Shown: positions 36,301-44,530, counted from the stretch's first letter. The stretch: DNA of 64,000 nt from Alteriqipengyuania bathyomarina_B (GCF_038594605.1 NZ_JBCFZM010000002.1:558001-622000); one strand, 5' to 3'. Program-made: numbers and translations. The notes: generated by a model from the letters alone, not told the origin.

Positions 36301-36469
36301 AATGGGGCGCTGGGCCTTTGCCGAGTTCACTGACAAGTGGACGATCCAGACCGAGTTCGAGGGCGTCATTACCGAATGGATCGATGGCGTGGGGAAAAGC
36401 TTAGGCAATGGCCACATTCAACAAGATCGCAATTATCAAAACTGCTTGGTGCGACGAATATCAGGGTGA
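33359..36469 (+). CDS. Type III-like restriction endonuclease subunit (SF2 helicase + PD-(D/E)xK nuclease)
   Basis: 1036 aa, the restriction part of a type III-like system, of the kind annotated as BPTD_3080 family. Helicase motifs in order: LATGAGKTT (about residue 183), LNDEAHH (about 315), DLSATPFF (about 370), VSVSMLTEGWDANTV and QVIGRALRR (about 643). A C-terminal nuclease motif follows: RYRPDFIL (about 930) and VVEIKGF (about 951). The conserved family start is FDSPILNSPYRRPDRHW; initiation could be the ATG at 33359 or the GTG at 33374. The end overlaps the DUF3883 gene by 62 bases. Confidence 0.9.
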   Translation: MGGGKVSTEAFFDSPILNSPYRRPDRHWQLGDAGQPTGVVESGRRRSDLTTPIPKPRATRGKSSAQADIFADSQGDIYDPTEIINGIRQAVDTWRDLPESQWQVTPTTARLLRHWRSGEMPLPPFFCQIEAVETVIWLTEVAGKPEHKGRKAKLATAQRYWEHLFAANEASNPDLVRMALKLATGAGKTTVMAMLIAWHTLNAVRHPNAKRFSRGFLIVAPGITIKDRLRVLQPNDPESYYSTRHIVPEDMLRDLGQAKIVITNYHAFKKKDEVSLNKVQQAALATEPKQESDGSMLRRVAGPLMGMKNIVVLNDEAHHCYRERPLSPEEEKALKGDEKAEAKEANEAARLWISGLEAVKRTLGLNMVYDLSATPFFLRGSGYREGSLFGWVMSDFSLMDAIECGIVKLPRVPIMDNVEGGDTPMFRNLWEHVGTKLPKKGRAKSGFDDPQKLPNELLSAIDALYGHYEKTFETWKEHGLGVEPVFIVVCNNTATSKLVHDYIAGYEIEDKDGNKRLMAGACKLFRNFDPDGVALPKMRTLLIDSQQIESGEAISAEFKAAAEPEIARFKDELVQRTGDRAAAEKIDDTAILREVMNTVGRPGQLGEAIRCVVSVSMLTEGWDANTVTHVLGVRAFGTQLLCEQVIGRALRRVSYRLNDEDRFDVEYADIFGIPFDFTAQPQTATIKPPPPMVRVEAISPERDNVEIRFPRVEGYRTELPRDTLRAEFTADSTLELTPDLVGAAQTVNSGIVGEEAEMNLDHLADTRPATIQLRLADRIVRRRLTEDGEVPNPALIMEMRKIVRRWMSDHLVCKGNTQQAQLLYYDIADRVADRIMAAITRGAEGGNRVIAMLDPYNREGSTRHVGFNTSQDRYETGPKCHINYAIADSDWELEFCRVADAHPRVLAWVKNHNLGFEVPYRAGGEGRRYRPDFILQIDDGSEAGDPLNLVVEIKGFRNEDAKDKADTMATYWVPGVNNLGTMGRWAFAEFTDKWTIQTEFEGVITEWIDGVGKSLGNGHIQQDRNYQNCLVRRISG

Positions 36470-37364
36470 GCTGGCGCAGGGTGACCACGCCAACATCGAG
36501 GAAAACGAAGAGAGCCACGAGAGCTACAATTTTAAGCCTGGGCCTGATGCATATTTCTATGGATACACCCCGCCCATAGGCGAACATTGGGCAGCCCCTT
36601 CGCCAAAGGATCGCGATGGGTGGTTGGTGTTTGCGGTGGCCAAAAAGCCGAACGCCAGCGGGATTTATCTTGTTGGTTGGTATGAGAACGCAGAGTTCAT
36701 GGGCGAATACATTCCGCGTCCAGAATATGAGGAAACGCCACCTACGCTAGAGCTGGACGTCCAAGGTGGCCAATACTCTTACACTTTGCGTGCGCCAGAG
36801 GCGCAAATGATCCCCGCAAGCCAACGGACCTTCAGCTTCAAAGGCGTGCGAACCAAGCGCGCGCCTGTCTTTTATCTCCGTGGCAATGGTGAGGAAGGCG
36901 AGTGGCGCGAAGAGCTTGCGAAGGACTTGCTGCAGGTCCGTGATGTCTGGATCAAGGAAGGCGCACTGCGCAATGCTTCTAAAGAGAGCAAGGGTGGCAT
37001 CTGTGCGGATTTCGAACGCCGAAAGGAGGTGGAGGATGCTGCCGTGAAGGCCGTAATCAACCATTTGGGCAGCAAGTATGAATGCGTTGATCGCCAGAAG
37101 GATAATTGCGGCTTCGATCTTCTCTTCGTCCACAAGAAGTCACGGAAGGAAAGGCACGTAGAGGTGAAGGGCACGCAAAACCTCGTCGGCCACTTCTTCC
37201 TCTCACGAAACGAAGATGACCATGGTCGCGCGGATGATCTCTGGGAGCTGGCTCTGGTGACTGATGCGCTAGGCAAACCCAAAGTGGAATTGATGAGCTA
37301 CTCAGAAGCGCGCCAACAGTTTGAACGCCAAGTTGTGTGCTGGCATTTCCAAAGGAAGAAATAA
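36408..37364 (+). CDS. DUF3883 (Mrr-like) nuclease-domain protein
   Basis: 318 aa. The C-terminal part has KEVEDAAVKAVINHLG, CGFDLLFVHKK (about residue 234) and ERHVEVKGTQNLVGHFFLS (ExK about residue 250), the pattern of the DUF3883/NERD-Mrr branch of the PD-(D/E)xK nucleases. The N-terminal 170 residues are acidic at the start and unknown; they could recognise DNA or a modification. The gene overlaps the restriction subunit by 62 bases and the methylase start by one base (TAATG), so the three are co-translated. Accessory nuclease or specificity factor of the system is the likely role. Confidence 0.82.
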   Translation: MATFNKIAIIKTAWCDEYQGELAQGDHANIEENEESHESYNFKPGPDAYFYGYTPPIGEHWAAPSPKDRDGWLVFAVAKKPNASGIYLVGWYENAEFMGEYIPRPEYEETPPTLELDVQGGQYSYTLRAPEAQMIPASQRTFSFKGVRTKRAPVFYLRGNGEEGEWREELAKDLLQVRDVWIKEGALRNASKESKGGICADFERRKEVEDAAVKAVINHLGSKYECVDRQKDNCGFDLLFVHKKSRKERHVEVKGTQNLVGHFFLSRNEDDHGRADDLWELALVTDALGKPKVELMSYSEARQQFERQVVCWHFQRKK

Positions 37365-40360
37365 TGGCCCGCTCACCCAAGAAACCCCTCCGCGTCGAAA
37401 CGCTTACGCACGACGAGGCGACCCGCAAGAACGCGCCCACGGCGGAGCTTGAAACCTTCGTCGATGCCGAGACGAAGCGGCCAATCGAGGTCGCTTACGA
37501 GCGGCGCAATCGTGATCTCGATCCGCAGCTGGTGTGGCGGGGGAAGGACGTGGAGGACTGGTCGGACCTGATCGTCGAGGCGCCGCCGCTCTATATCCAG
37601 GAGAAGATCCATCCCAAGGCGCTGATCGAGGATCTGAAGCGCGCCAGCCAGCGCGACGAACCCGATGACGCACCCGATCTCTTCGCCGATTTCAACGGCG
37701 TCGAGCCCGAAGCGCGGACCGAGTTCTATGCGCACGACCAGCACTGGTCGAACCGCATGATCCTGGGCGACGGGCTGAAGGTGATGGCATCGCTGGCCGA
37801 GCGCGAGGGGCTGAAGGGCCAGGTGCAGTGCATCTATATCGACCCGCCCTATGGCATCAAGTTCAACTCCAACTTCCAGTGGTCCACAACCAGTCGCGAC
37901 GTGAAGGACGGCAAGGCCGACCACCTGACGCGCGAGCCCGAGCAGGTGAAGGCCTTCCGCGACACCTGGGCGGACGGCATCCACTCCTACCTCACCTATC
38001 TGCGCGACCGCCTGACCGTGGCGCGCGACCTGCTGACCGAGAGCGGGAGCGTCTTCGTCCAGATCGGTGATGAGAATGTCCACCGCGTGCGGGCGCTGAT
38101 GGACGAGGTGTTCGGGGACGAGAACTTCTGTAGCCAGATCGCTTACGCCACCTCGGGCGGCACAGCGACCGAACTGCTCTCAAACCCTTACGATTATATC
38201 CTCTGGTATGGGCGAAATCGATCCGTCACCAAATACCGCGATCCTTGGCAGTTTAAAAATCCAGAAGAGCAGGCCAGTGGGCCATACTCAAAGGTGTGGC
38301 TTGCCGATGGACAGAAGCGAGGAATGACGCCGGACGAGAAAGCTTTACCATCATCCTTACCAGACGGGGCTCGGCAGTATCGTCTGGATAATCTAGTAAG
38401 CCAAGGTGTTAGGAAGGATACGACTGGCAATTTCAATTTCGAAGGGCGATCATTTCATTCAGGAAAAGATCGTCATTGGAAAGCGACTCTATCTGGTCTT
38501 GATCGCCTTTCGAAGGCGGGACGTATCGAAGCAACCACTGGCGTCTATTACGTCAGAGATATCAATGATTTCGCGGTCAGCCCAATCTCTGCCGTTTGGC
38601 CGGATACTGGTATAGCGGGTTTTGCGTCCGATAAGATTTTCATCGTTCAAACTAATGCGAAAGTTATCCAACGCTGCATCCTGATGAGCTCCGATCCCGG
38701 CGATCTGGTGCTCGATCCCACCTGCGGTTCGGGCACTACCGCCTATGTCGCCGAGCAGTGGGGGCGGCGGTGGATCACGATCGACACGAGCCGTGTCGCG
38801 CTCGCGCTCGCCCGGGCGCGGATCATGGGCGCACGCTATCCCTGGTATCTGCTCGCCGACAGCCGCGAGGGGCAGGTGAAGGAAGGCGAGATCACTCGGC
38901 AAGCGCCGCGCGACACGCCGACGCAGGGCCGCATCCGCCAGGGCTTCGTCTACAAGCGCGTGCCGCACATCACGCTCAAAAGCATCGCCAACAATGCCGA
39001 GATCGACACGATCTGGGAGGAGTATCAGGAAAAGCTCGAACCCTTGCGCGCCGAGATCAACGCTATGCGCGGTCGCGACGGCTCCGACCCCGACCTCCCG
39101 CCGTTCGAGGAATGGACCATGCCGCGCGAACCCGGCTCGCCGTGGCCCGAGGCCGCAGCCAAGGCGCTGGAAAAGGCGCGCAGCGAAAGCGCCAGCGCGG
39201 CGACTCGCACCAGGTGGCTCAATGCCGTCAACGAGGAGCTGGAACGCGACTACACGCTCGACACGCTGCCCGAACATCCGGTCGATCCCTGGAACGACCC
39301 GGAATGCGAGAAGCTGCACGCCGAATGGTGGAAGCTGCGCATCGAACGCCAGCAGGAAATCGATGCCAGCATCGCTGCCAAGGCTGACACCGAATATCTC
39401 TACGACCAGCCCTACGAGGATAAGAGCCGCGTCCGAGTGGCCGGCCCATTCACGGTGGAGAGCCTCAGCCCCCACCGCGTCCCCGCCGTGGACGTGGACG
39501 ACAGCCTGTTCGACGAGATCGAGGCAGCGGAGGGCAGGGCCAAGAAAGGCGAGAGCGGCGAGCGCGCTGACTTCGCCGAGATGGTGCTGGAAAACCTCAA
39601 GCGCTCAGGCGTCCAGCAGCGCGCAAGGGACGACAAGCTCGTCTTCGAAAGCATGAAGCTGTGGCCAGGTGAGTGGATCGTCGCCGAAGGCATTGTTCGC
39701 CAGAAATCGCTGACAGAAGCCGAGGACGAGGAAGAAACCGAAGCCGGCCCTACCCGCCGTGCAGCAGTCTTTATCGGACCCGAATATGGCACGATCACGC
39801 GACCACAGGTTGTGGCCGCAGCCCGCGAGGCACAGGACAATGGCTTCGACCTGCTGATCGCAGCGGCCTTCAACTTCGATGCCCATGCAGGCGAAGTCAC
39901 GAAGATGGGGCCGCTTACCGTCCTTCAGGCGCGTATCAATCCCGATCTGCACATGCCCGACCTGGCCAATACCGGCGCAGGCAACCTCTTCACCGTATTC
40001 GGCGAGCCTGACATTGTGCTTCATGATGAGGGCGATGGCATGGTCAGCATCGAGGTAATGGGCGTCGATATGTATAAGGGCGGCCAGATCGAAAGCGGCG
40101 ACGCCGACGATATCGCCGTGTGGTTCATCGATACCGACTACAACTACGAAAGCTTCTTTGTCCGCCATGCCTACTTCCCCGGCGCCAACGACCCCTACAA
40201 GGCGCTGAAGACGACGCTGAGGGTCGAGGTGAACCAAGACGCTTGGGACAGCCTCAACCGCGTGCGTTCACGGCCATTTGCGAAGCCGCAGGATGGCCGT
40301 GTGGCAGTGAAGGTGGTTAACCACCTCGGCGACGAGGTGATGAAGGTGCTGGAGGTTTAA
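37364..40360 (+). CDS. Type III-like N6-adenine DNA methyltransferase (Mod), beta class, 998 aa
   Basis: Methylates DNA and provides specificity for the nuclease. IYIDPPYGIKFN (motif IV, about residue 159) comes before DLVLDPTCGSGTTAYVA (motif I, about residue 449), so the domain order is beta class with the target recognition region between them. That middle region (bases about 38,155-38,690) has clearly lower GC than both sides: 26 of 60 at 38,401-38,460 against 47 of 60 at 39,121-39,180. The protein continues for about 530 residues past motif I, much longer than classic Mod (about 600-650 aa in total), with coiled-coil-like and unknown parts. Confidence 0.9.
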   Translation: MARSPKKPLRVETLTHDEATRKNAPTAELETFVDAETKRPIEVAYERRNRDLDPQLVWRGKDVEDWSDLIVEAPPLYIQEKIHPKALIEDLKRASQRDEPDDAPDLFADFNGVEPEARTEFYAHDQHWSNRMILGDGLKVMASLAEREGLKGQVQCIYIDPPYGIKFNSNFQWSTTSRDVKDGKADHLTREPEQVKAFRDTWADGIHSYLTYLRDRLTVARDLLTESGSVFVQIGDENVHRVRALMDEVFGDENFCSQIAYATSGGTATELLSNPYDYILWYGRNRSVTKYRDPWQFKNPEEQASGPYSKVWLADGQKRGMTPDEKALPSSLPDGARQYRLDNLVSQGVRKDTTGNFNFEGRSFHSGKDRHWKATLSGLDRLSKAGRIEATTGVYYVRDINDFAVSPISAVWPDTGIAGFASDKIFIVQTNAKVIQRCILMSSDPGDLVLDPTCGSGTTAYVAEQWGRRWITIDTSRVALALARARIMGARYPWYLLADSREGQVKEGEITRQAPRDTPTQGRIRQGFVYKRVPHITLKSIANNAEIDTIWEEYQEKLEPLRAEINAMRGRDGSDPDLPPFEEWTMPREPGSPWPEAAAKALEKARSESASAATRTRWLNAVNEELERDYTLDTLPEHPVDPWNDPECEKLHAEWWKLRIERQQEIDASIAAKADTEYLYDQPYEDKSRVRVAGPFTVESLSPHRVPAVDVDDSLFDEIEAAEGRAKKGESGERADFAEMVLENLKRSGVQQRARDDKLVFESMKLWPGEWIVAEGIVRQKSLTEAEDEEETEAGPTRRAAVFIGPEYGTITRPQVVAAAREAQDNGFDLLIAAAFNFDAHAGEVTKMGPLTVLQARINPDLHMPDLANTGAGNLFTVFGEPDIVLHDEGDGMVSIEVMGVDMYKGGQIESGDADDIAVWFIDTDYNYESFFVRHAYFPGANDPYKALKTTLRVEVNQDAWDSLNRVRSRPFAKPQDGRVAVKVVNHLGDEVMKVLEV

Positions 40361-40363
40361 GGG

Positions 40364-40711
40364 ATGGCCGGTCGACGGCGGGTTGGTGGGTCAGGATGGG
40401 CTGGTGTCCACGGTTCGTTTGTTGGCATTGGCAAGAAAGTTGGCGCCAGAACGAAGGCGGGAAAGCGGAAGATAAAGCGGAAGCACCCTGAATTTGCCGG
40501 CCATCTGACACTTCAAGAAGCCCGCCAAGCAGGCCTCTCGATCAAGCAGTGGCGTTTGCAATCAGACAAGATTGTAAAGCGGGTGGAGACGGAGTTGATG
40601 AAAGCGCGCAAGGACTTGAAACGCCTTGAGGACGAACTCCGCCTGGCCGAACAGGCCCGACAGGCAGCTTACAAATCCAACGACTCTGCCACCAGGCAGT
40701 CGAAGGCTTAA
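40364..40711 (+). CDS. Small basic coiled-coil protein in the restriction operon
   Basis: 115 aa, starting 3 bases after the methylase stop. The first 45 residues are very basic (GKKVGARTKAGKRKIKRKH), the rest is helical with a heptad-like pattern (IVKRVETELMKARKDLKRLEDELRLAEQARQ). No known family. Its basic head suggests binding to DNA or RNA and the coiled coil suggests oligomerisation or tethering to the large neighbours. Its tight place between methylase and helicase makes it a real gene of the operon. Confidence 0.65.
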   Translation: MAGRRRVGGSGWAGVHGSFVGIGKKVGARTKAGKRKIKRKHPEFAGHLTLQEARQAGLSIKQWRLQSDKIVKRVETELMKARKDLKRLEDELRLAEQARQAAYKSNDSATRQSKA

Positions 40712-40721
40712 AAGGCCGCAG

Positions 40722-42779
40722 ATGACGCTCCTTTACGCCTCCACCTTCGCTGATGCGCTCGCCAAGCTCACCCACCAAGAGCAGAAGCAGGTGAAGATCA
40801 CGACCGTAGATCTCATGATGGACCCGAAGGGCACGGGGCTTAGCCTAGAACGCCTTACCAGAGCAGGGGACGACAAGGTCTGGTCGGCGCGGGTATCGCG
40901 GGACTTGCGTATCATCCTGCGGCGTGACGGCGACGACAACCTGCTGGCGTATGTCGGCCACCACAATGACGCCTACCGATGGGCGGAGCGACGTAAGTTC
41001 ATTCCCCACGAACGATCCGGCGCTATGCAGATCGTGGAAGTGATTGAGGGTCAAGAGAAGGCCGAGCCTGAATACGGTGACCATTCCAGCGCGACGGAAA
41101 CTGCTGGAGAAGTGGTCCAGCCCTTTTGGTCGTTGACGGACGACCAGCTCCTCGATGTCGGCGTGCCGCGAGAATGGCTGAGCCATGTGCAGGAGATGCC
41201 AGAGTCCGAAATCGATAGTCTATTCGACCGACTTCCGGCGGAGGCTGCCGAGGCCCTCTATGATTTCGCGACGGGCGGGAAACTTGAGGATCATATTGTC
41301 ACCCCGGCCGAACCGGGTGCCGATCCCTACGCCCATCCCGACGCACTGCGTCGCTTCCGTGTATTCGACAACGTCGACGAACTCACCGCGGCGCTTGATG
41401 CTCCCTTCGAAAAATGGGCAGTCTTCCTGCACCCGGCGCAGCGGGAGTTGGTGCGGCGGAAAGTGACTGGCCCGACGCGCATTACCGGATCAGCGGGAAC
41501 AGGTAAGACCATCGTGGCACTGCATCGCGCTGTGCATCTCGCAGAGCAGAGCGAGACCGCGCGCGTTCTCCTTACCACCTTCTCCCAAGAGCTTGCGCGA
41601 GCCCTGTCCGCAAAGCTCGAAATCCAGACGCAGGCTGTCCCCGAGTTGCGTGAGCGCATTACGGTCCGGCCGCTCGATGAAGCAGCGGTGGAGCTGTATT
41701 GCCAGCAGTTCGGCGAGCCAGATCTTGTCGACCATGGCCAGATACGGGCGCTGATTGAGGAAGCCATATCGGCAGGCCTCGGCGGCGAACTTTCAACGCT
41801 ATTTCTGCTGGAAGAATGGCAGGAGCTGGTAGATGCTTGGGGCGTAACCGACCCGGAGAGCTACGCCACACTTCCCCGGATAGGTCGACGCACTCGATTG
41901 GGTCCGAAGCAGCGGGAGGCAGCGTGGGCCGTATTCGACCACATCCGAAACCGGATGGCCGAGCGTGGCTTGGTAACCCGCGCTATGATTTATGACCGCT
42001 TGACGGGGTGGCTTCAGGACGGCGGCACAATCCCCTTCGAACATGTCGTCGTCGACGAAGCGCAGGATCTCACCGTCGCACAGGTCCGCTTCCTCGCCGC
42101 AGTAGGCAATGGGCGAGACGATGCCCTCTTTCTCGCCGGCGATATCGGGCAGCGCATATTCCGGCTTCCCTTTAGCTGGTCGAAGCTGGGCCTCGACATC
42201 CGCGGTCGAAGCCATTCGCTGAAAGTGAATTACCGCACGTCACACCAGATCAGGGCGATGGCAGACCGCCTTCTCCCACCCGCGATTACGGACTTGGATG
42301 GCGTGGAGGAGGGTCGGCGTGGCACGGTGTCAATCTTTGATGGCCCGGTTCCGGAAGTTCGGCTGCTGGATGATAGCGACACCGAGGCGGATGTCGTCAG
42401 CGGTTGGCTTCAAAAGTGTATTTCATCTGGGATAGCGCCCCGGGAAATAGCCGTGCTGGTGCGCGGCCCAGACCAGGTTCCTCGAGCTCGCCAAGTGTCC
42501 GAAAATGCCGCCGCGGCATTGAAGGCTTCCGAGTCACCGATCGTCGGTGTCATGCACGACGCGAAAGGGCTCGAATTTCGGGCCGTAGCTGTGATGGCAT
42601 GTGATGAAGACGTGATCCCTGATCCACATCGTTTGGCCTCAATTGGCGATGTTGCCGAGATGGAAAGCGTATACGAGACGGAGCGACACTTGCTCTACGT
42701 CGCGTGCACACGTGCACGTGATCAACTGCTCGTAAGTGGCATCACTCCGGGCAGCGAATTCCTCGATGATCTGCTCTAG
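40722..42779 (+). CDS. RelE-like domain fused to UvrD-type helicase
   Basis: 685 aa. Residues 1-95 look like a RelE/ParE toxin fold (STFADALAKLTHQEQKQ; WSARVSRDLRIILRRDG; LAYVGHHNDAYRWAERRK). Then a linker and an SF1 helicase: ITGSAGTGKTIVALHRA (about residue 255), VVVDEAQDLTVAQ (about 441), GDIGQRIFRLPFSW, VNYRTSHQIR, GVMHDAKGLEFRAVAV and LLYVACTRARDQLLV (about 656). The RelE part lacks a separate antitoxin and may be a nucleic acid binding module. Begins 10 bases after the small basic gene; last gene of the operon. Confidence 0.85.
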   Translation: MTLLYASTFADALAKLTHQEQKQVKITTVDLMMDPKGTGLSLERLTRAGDDKVWSARVSRDLRIILRRDGDDNLLAYVGHHNDAYRWAERRKFIPHERSGAMQIVEVIEGQEKAEPEYGDHSSATETAGEVVQPFWSLTDDQLLDVGVPREWLSHVQEMPESEIDSLFDRLPAEAAEALYDFATGGKLEDHIVTPAEPGADPYAHPDALRRFRVFDNVDELTAALDAPFEKWAVFLHPAQRELVRRKVTGPTRITGSAGTGKTIVALHRAVHLAEQSETARVLLTTFSQELARALSAKLEIQTQAVPELRERITVRPLDEAAVELYCQQFGEPDLVDHGQIRALIEEAISAGLGGELSTLFLLEEWQELVDAWGVTDPESYATLPRIGRRTRLGPKQREAAWAVFDHIRNRMAERGLVTRAMIYDRLTGWLQDGGTIPFEHVVVDEAQDLTVAQVRFLAAVGNGRDDALFLAGDIGQRIFRLPFSWSKLGLDIRGRSHSLKVNYRTSHQIRAMADRLLPPAITDLDGVEEGRRGTVSIFDGPVPEVRLLDDSDTEADVVSGWLQKCISSGIAPREIAVLVRGPDQVPRARQVSENAAAALKASESPIVGVMHDAKGLEFRAVAVMACDEDVIPDPHRLASIGDVAEMESVYETERHLLYVACTRARDQLLVSGITPGSEFLDDLL

Positions 42780-42894
42780 TTTCGCGGCGCGCGCAAACCA
42801 AAAAAATTAATCTGATCTCTGTCAAAGAAGACCTCACAAGGTATGCGTCAGAAAAAATTTTTCCTGCGCGTTTCTCCTTTTCGATCAATCTACC

Positions 42895-42925
42895 TATAAC
42901 CTGGTAAGTTTGGGCTTTTCCAAAC
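42895..42925 (+). promoter_or_regulatory. Probable promoter and dyad before the transfer operon
   Basis: TATAAC at 42895-42900 could be a -10 box in an AT-rich gap. GTTTGG at 42908-42913 pairs with CCAAAC at 42920-42925 across 6 bases, just ahead of the AGAGGA ribosome site at 42933. It would suit repressor control of the parA/mob operon. Confidence 0.4.
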
Positions 42926-42945
42926 ACAAACCAGAGGAATGATCT

Positions 42946-43401
42946 GTGAAAGACAGAAATGACGATGCTGCAAGAGGCAATCAATTAGCTCTCACACAAC
43001 ACCAGTTCGATAACCTCCCACTCGCTGATTTGGCGAAACTCGCCGGGCATGAGGAAACGGAGCCCCTCGCCCTAACCTGCGAAGAAGTGCTTAAACTCAG
43101 CGAGAAACGTTTCTTTGAATGCTTGGAGAAAGGATTCGACAAGTCCACAACAGCTGCAATTATCGCGCAACATCCGCTTAACAGCGCGCAGCCGTCTGCA
43201 ATAGAGCGAGCGATGAACCGCGTCTTCGGAAATTGGCGCGACCTTGAGCGTGCCAGGAGGCACGGTGAGGTGCGCGAGTCCGGTGGCCACAGTTCACCGC
43301 AGAGCTCCACAACTAACACTCCCGCTCCATCGCCGCACGAAGCAGCTAACAAGGCCCGGTCGCTTACGGACGACACCTTCAGCGGGGAGGAAATGCTGTG
43401 A
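42946..43401 (+). CDS. Hypothetical protein upstream of the ParA-like gene
   Basis: 151 aa from a GTG at 42946 with AGAGGA seven bases upstream. Helical N-terminal two thirds (FDNLPLADLAKLAGHEETE, LKLSEKRFFECLEKGFDKS), then a low-complexity Ser/Thr/Pro-rich tail. The segment DKSTTAAIIAQHPLNSAQPSAIERAMN looks like a short helix-turn-helix but I cannot name it. Overlaps the ParA-like gene by 4 bases, so the two are coupled; it could be the DNA-binding partner of that ATPase. Confidence 0.6.
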   Translation: MKDRNDDAARGNQLALTQHQFDNLPLADLAKLAGHEETEPLALTCEEVLKLSEKRFFECLEKGFDKSTTAAIIAQHPLNSAQPSAIERAMNRVFGNWRDLERARRHGEVRESGGHSSPQSSTTNTPAPSPHEAANKARSLTDDTFSGEEML

Positions 43402-44294
43402 ACAGCTCTCCCATTCTCAAAAAAGTCGTATGGATCATCAACCCTGCCGGAGGAGTGGGCAAAACCCTTGTCACGCAAGTGATCGAGGGATTGGCTCAGA
43501 TCAACGGCACGGACGTTGTGCTTGCCAGCCAAGATCGTGGCAACCAAGCGATCAAACATGCGCTTAGCGATGCCAATATCATCGCTGCCAATTCCCTTCC
43601 ACAAGATGCCGTGAGGATCATCTCGCGTGTAGAGAACCGGGAATTGTTCCTGATCGATGTAGGGGCAAATCCCAGCAGCGAAGAATATGATCCGCTACCA
43701 TTCGGAGCAGCGCTCAACGCTGAAATTACAGCGCGCGGCGGAAACATGGTTGTCGTCGTTCCGACCACACCGCTCAAAATTCACGGCAATAAGACTGCGG
43801 CGAGAACTGCGCGTAATCTGCTGAACGAAGGGTTCGAGGTTCACGTCGTGAAGAACCATCAGAATCAGTCCGGTAGGTTCGACGACCTTGATGTTCCCAT
43901 AGGAGTTCAAGTCTCGGAACTCGACCACCTACCCTCGGGCATTATGGCTCTGGTGCGTGAGCACTCTGGCTCAATCGCGGATCTCTACCTGAGCCCCGAG
44001 CCGGATTATCGGCTCGCAGGGGGGCATATCGGGCAATGGCTCTTGGATGCTTCGCAGCAGGCCGTGATGCAGAGTGTTTTCGATGGGAAAGTATCGGGGT
44101 TATCTATTCCTGAGGACCGGCGCCCCCGTCGAACCATGACAACCCTTCAGAAACTGTCGGATGTCACCGACCAAGCGTTGATCCGAAATTACGGAAAGTA
44201 TGAAGCCTTCCATCAATTGCTCAGCGCGGGCTCGGACATCGAAACCCTCGCCGCAGCACGAGCCTTTCAGCGCGCGATGGAGGGATTCAAATGA
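43398..44294 (+). CDS. ParA/MinD-like ATPase
   Basis: 298 aa. Walker A is NPAGGVGKTLVTQ (deviant ParA-type with the first lysine missing), followed by FLIDVGANPSSEE (Walker B-like) and VVVVPTTPLKIHGNK. The protein is on the path to the mobilisation genes, so a TraL-like role (ParA-related proteins in transfer operons) or segregation of the excised element are both possible. Starts with GTG in a TGA overlap; a hairpin lies about 50 bases after its stop. Confidence 0.78.
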   Translation: MNSSPILKKVVWIINPAGGVGKTLVTQVIEGLAQINGTDVVLASQDRGNQAIKHALSDANIIAANSLPQDAVRIISRVENRELFLIDVGANPSSEEYDPLPFGAALNAEITARGGNMVVVVPTTPLKIHGNKTAARTARNLLNEGFEVHVVKNHQNQSGRFDDLDVPIGVQVSELDHLPSGIMALVREHSGSIADLYLSPEPDYRLAGGHIGQWLLDASQQAVMQSVFDGKVSGLSIPEDRRPRRTMTTLQKLSDVTDQALIRNYGKYEAFHQLLSAGSDIETLAAARAFQRAMEGFK

Positions 44295-44344
44295 CCCGAA
44301 TGACCGCTGCTCTCGAAAGCGATCTCAATAGTGGAGCTTGTACT

Positions 44345-44371
44345 CGCCGGGGATGCCATCGCTCCCCGGCG
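44345..44371 (+). terminator. Strong hairpin between parA-like gene and oriT
   Basis: CGCCGGGGA at 44345-44353 pairs with TCCCCGGCG at 44363-44371 (9 bp, 9-base loop). It could end the parA transcript or belong to the oriT structure. No T-run follows. Confidence 0.5.
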
Positions 44372-44530
44372 GAAAGCCTCGCAAGCCCCTGTGGATCGCC
44401 TATTGGTCCCCGCGCGAACACCCTGGCGACTGCCTTCGCTGTCGCCGGTCGATCGCCTGGAAGAACCTTCGCTCAGCCTAAGTATGCGATCTCGTGGCCC
44501 GTTAGGCCCCCGAATAGCCCTTATATTTAC

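Noticed and set aside
40722..41010. Free-standing RelE toxin with antitoxin
   Set aside because: The RelE-like part is continuous with the helicase and the gene before it does not resemble a RelB/ParD-type antitoxin, though it is small and basic.
33359..42779. BREX or DISARM system
   Set aside because: No PglZ, BrxL, BrxC-like or DrmA/B genes are present; the methylase and helicase are type III-like instead.
43398..44294. Plasmid partition locus with replication genes
   Set aside because: A ParA-like ATPase is present but no ParB, replication initiator or iteron repeats are visible, so I do not call a plasmid origin.
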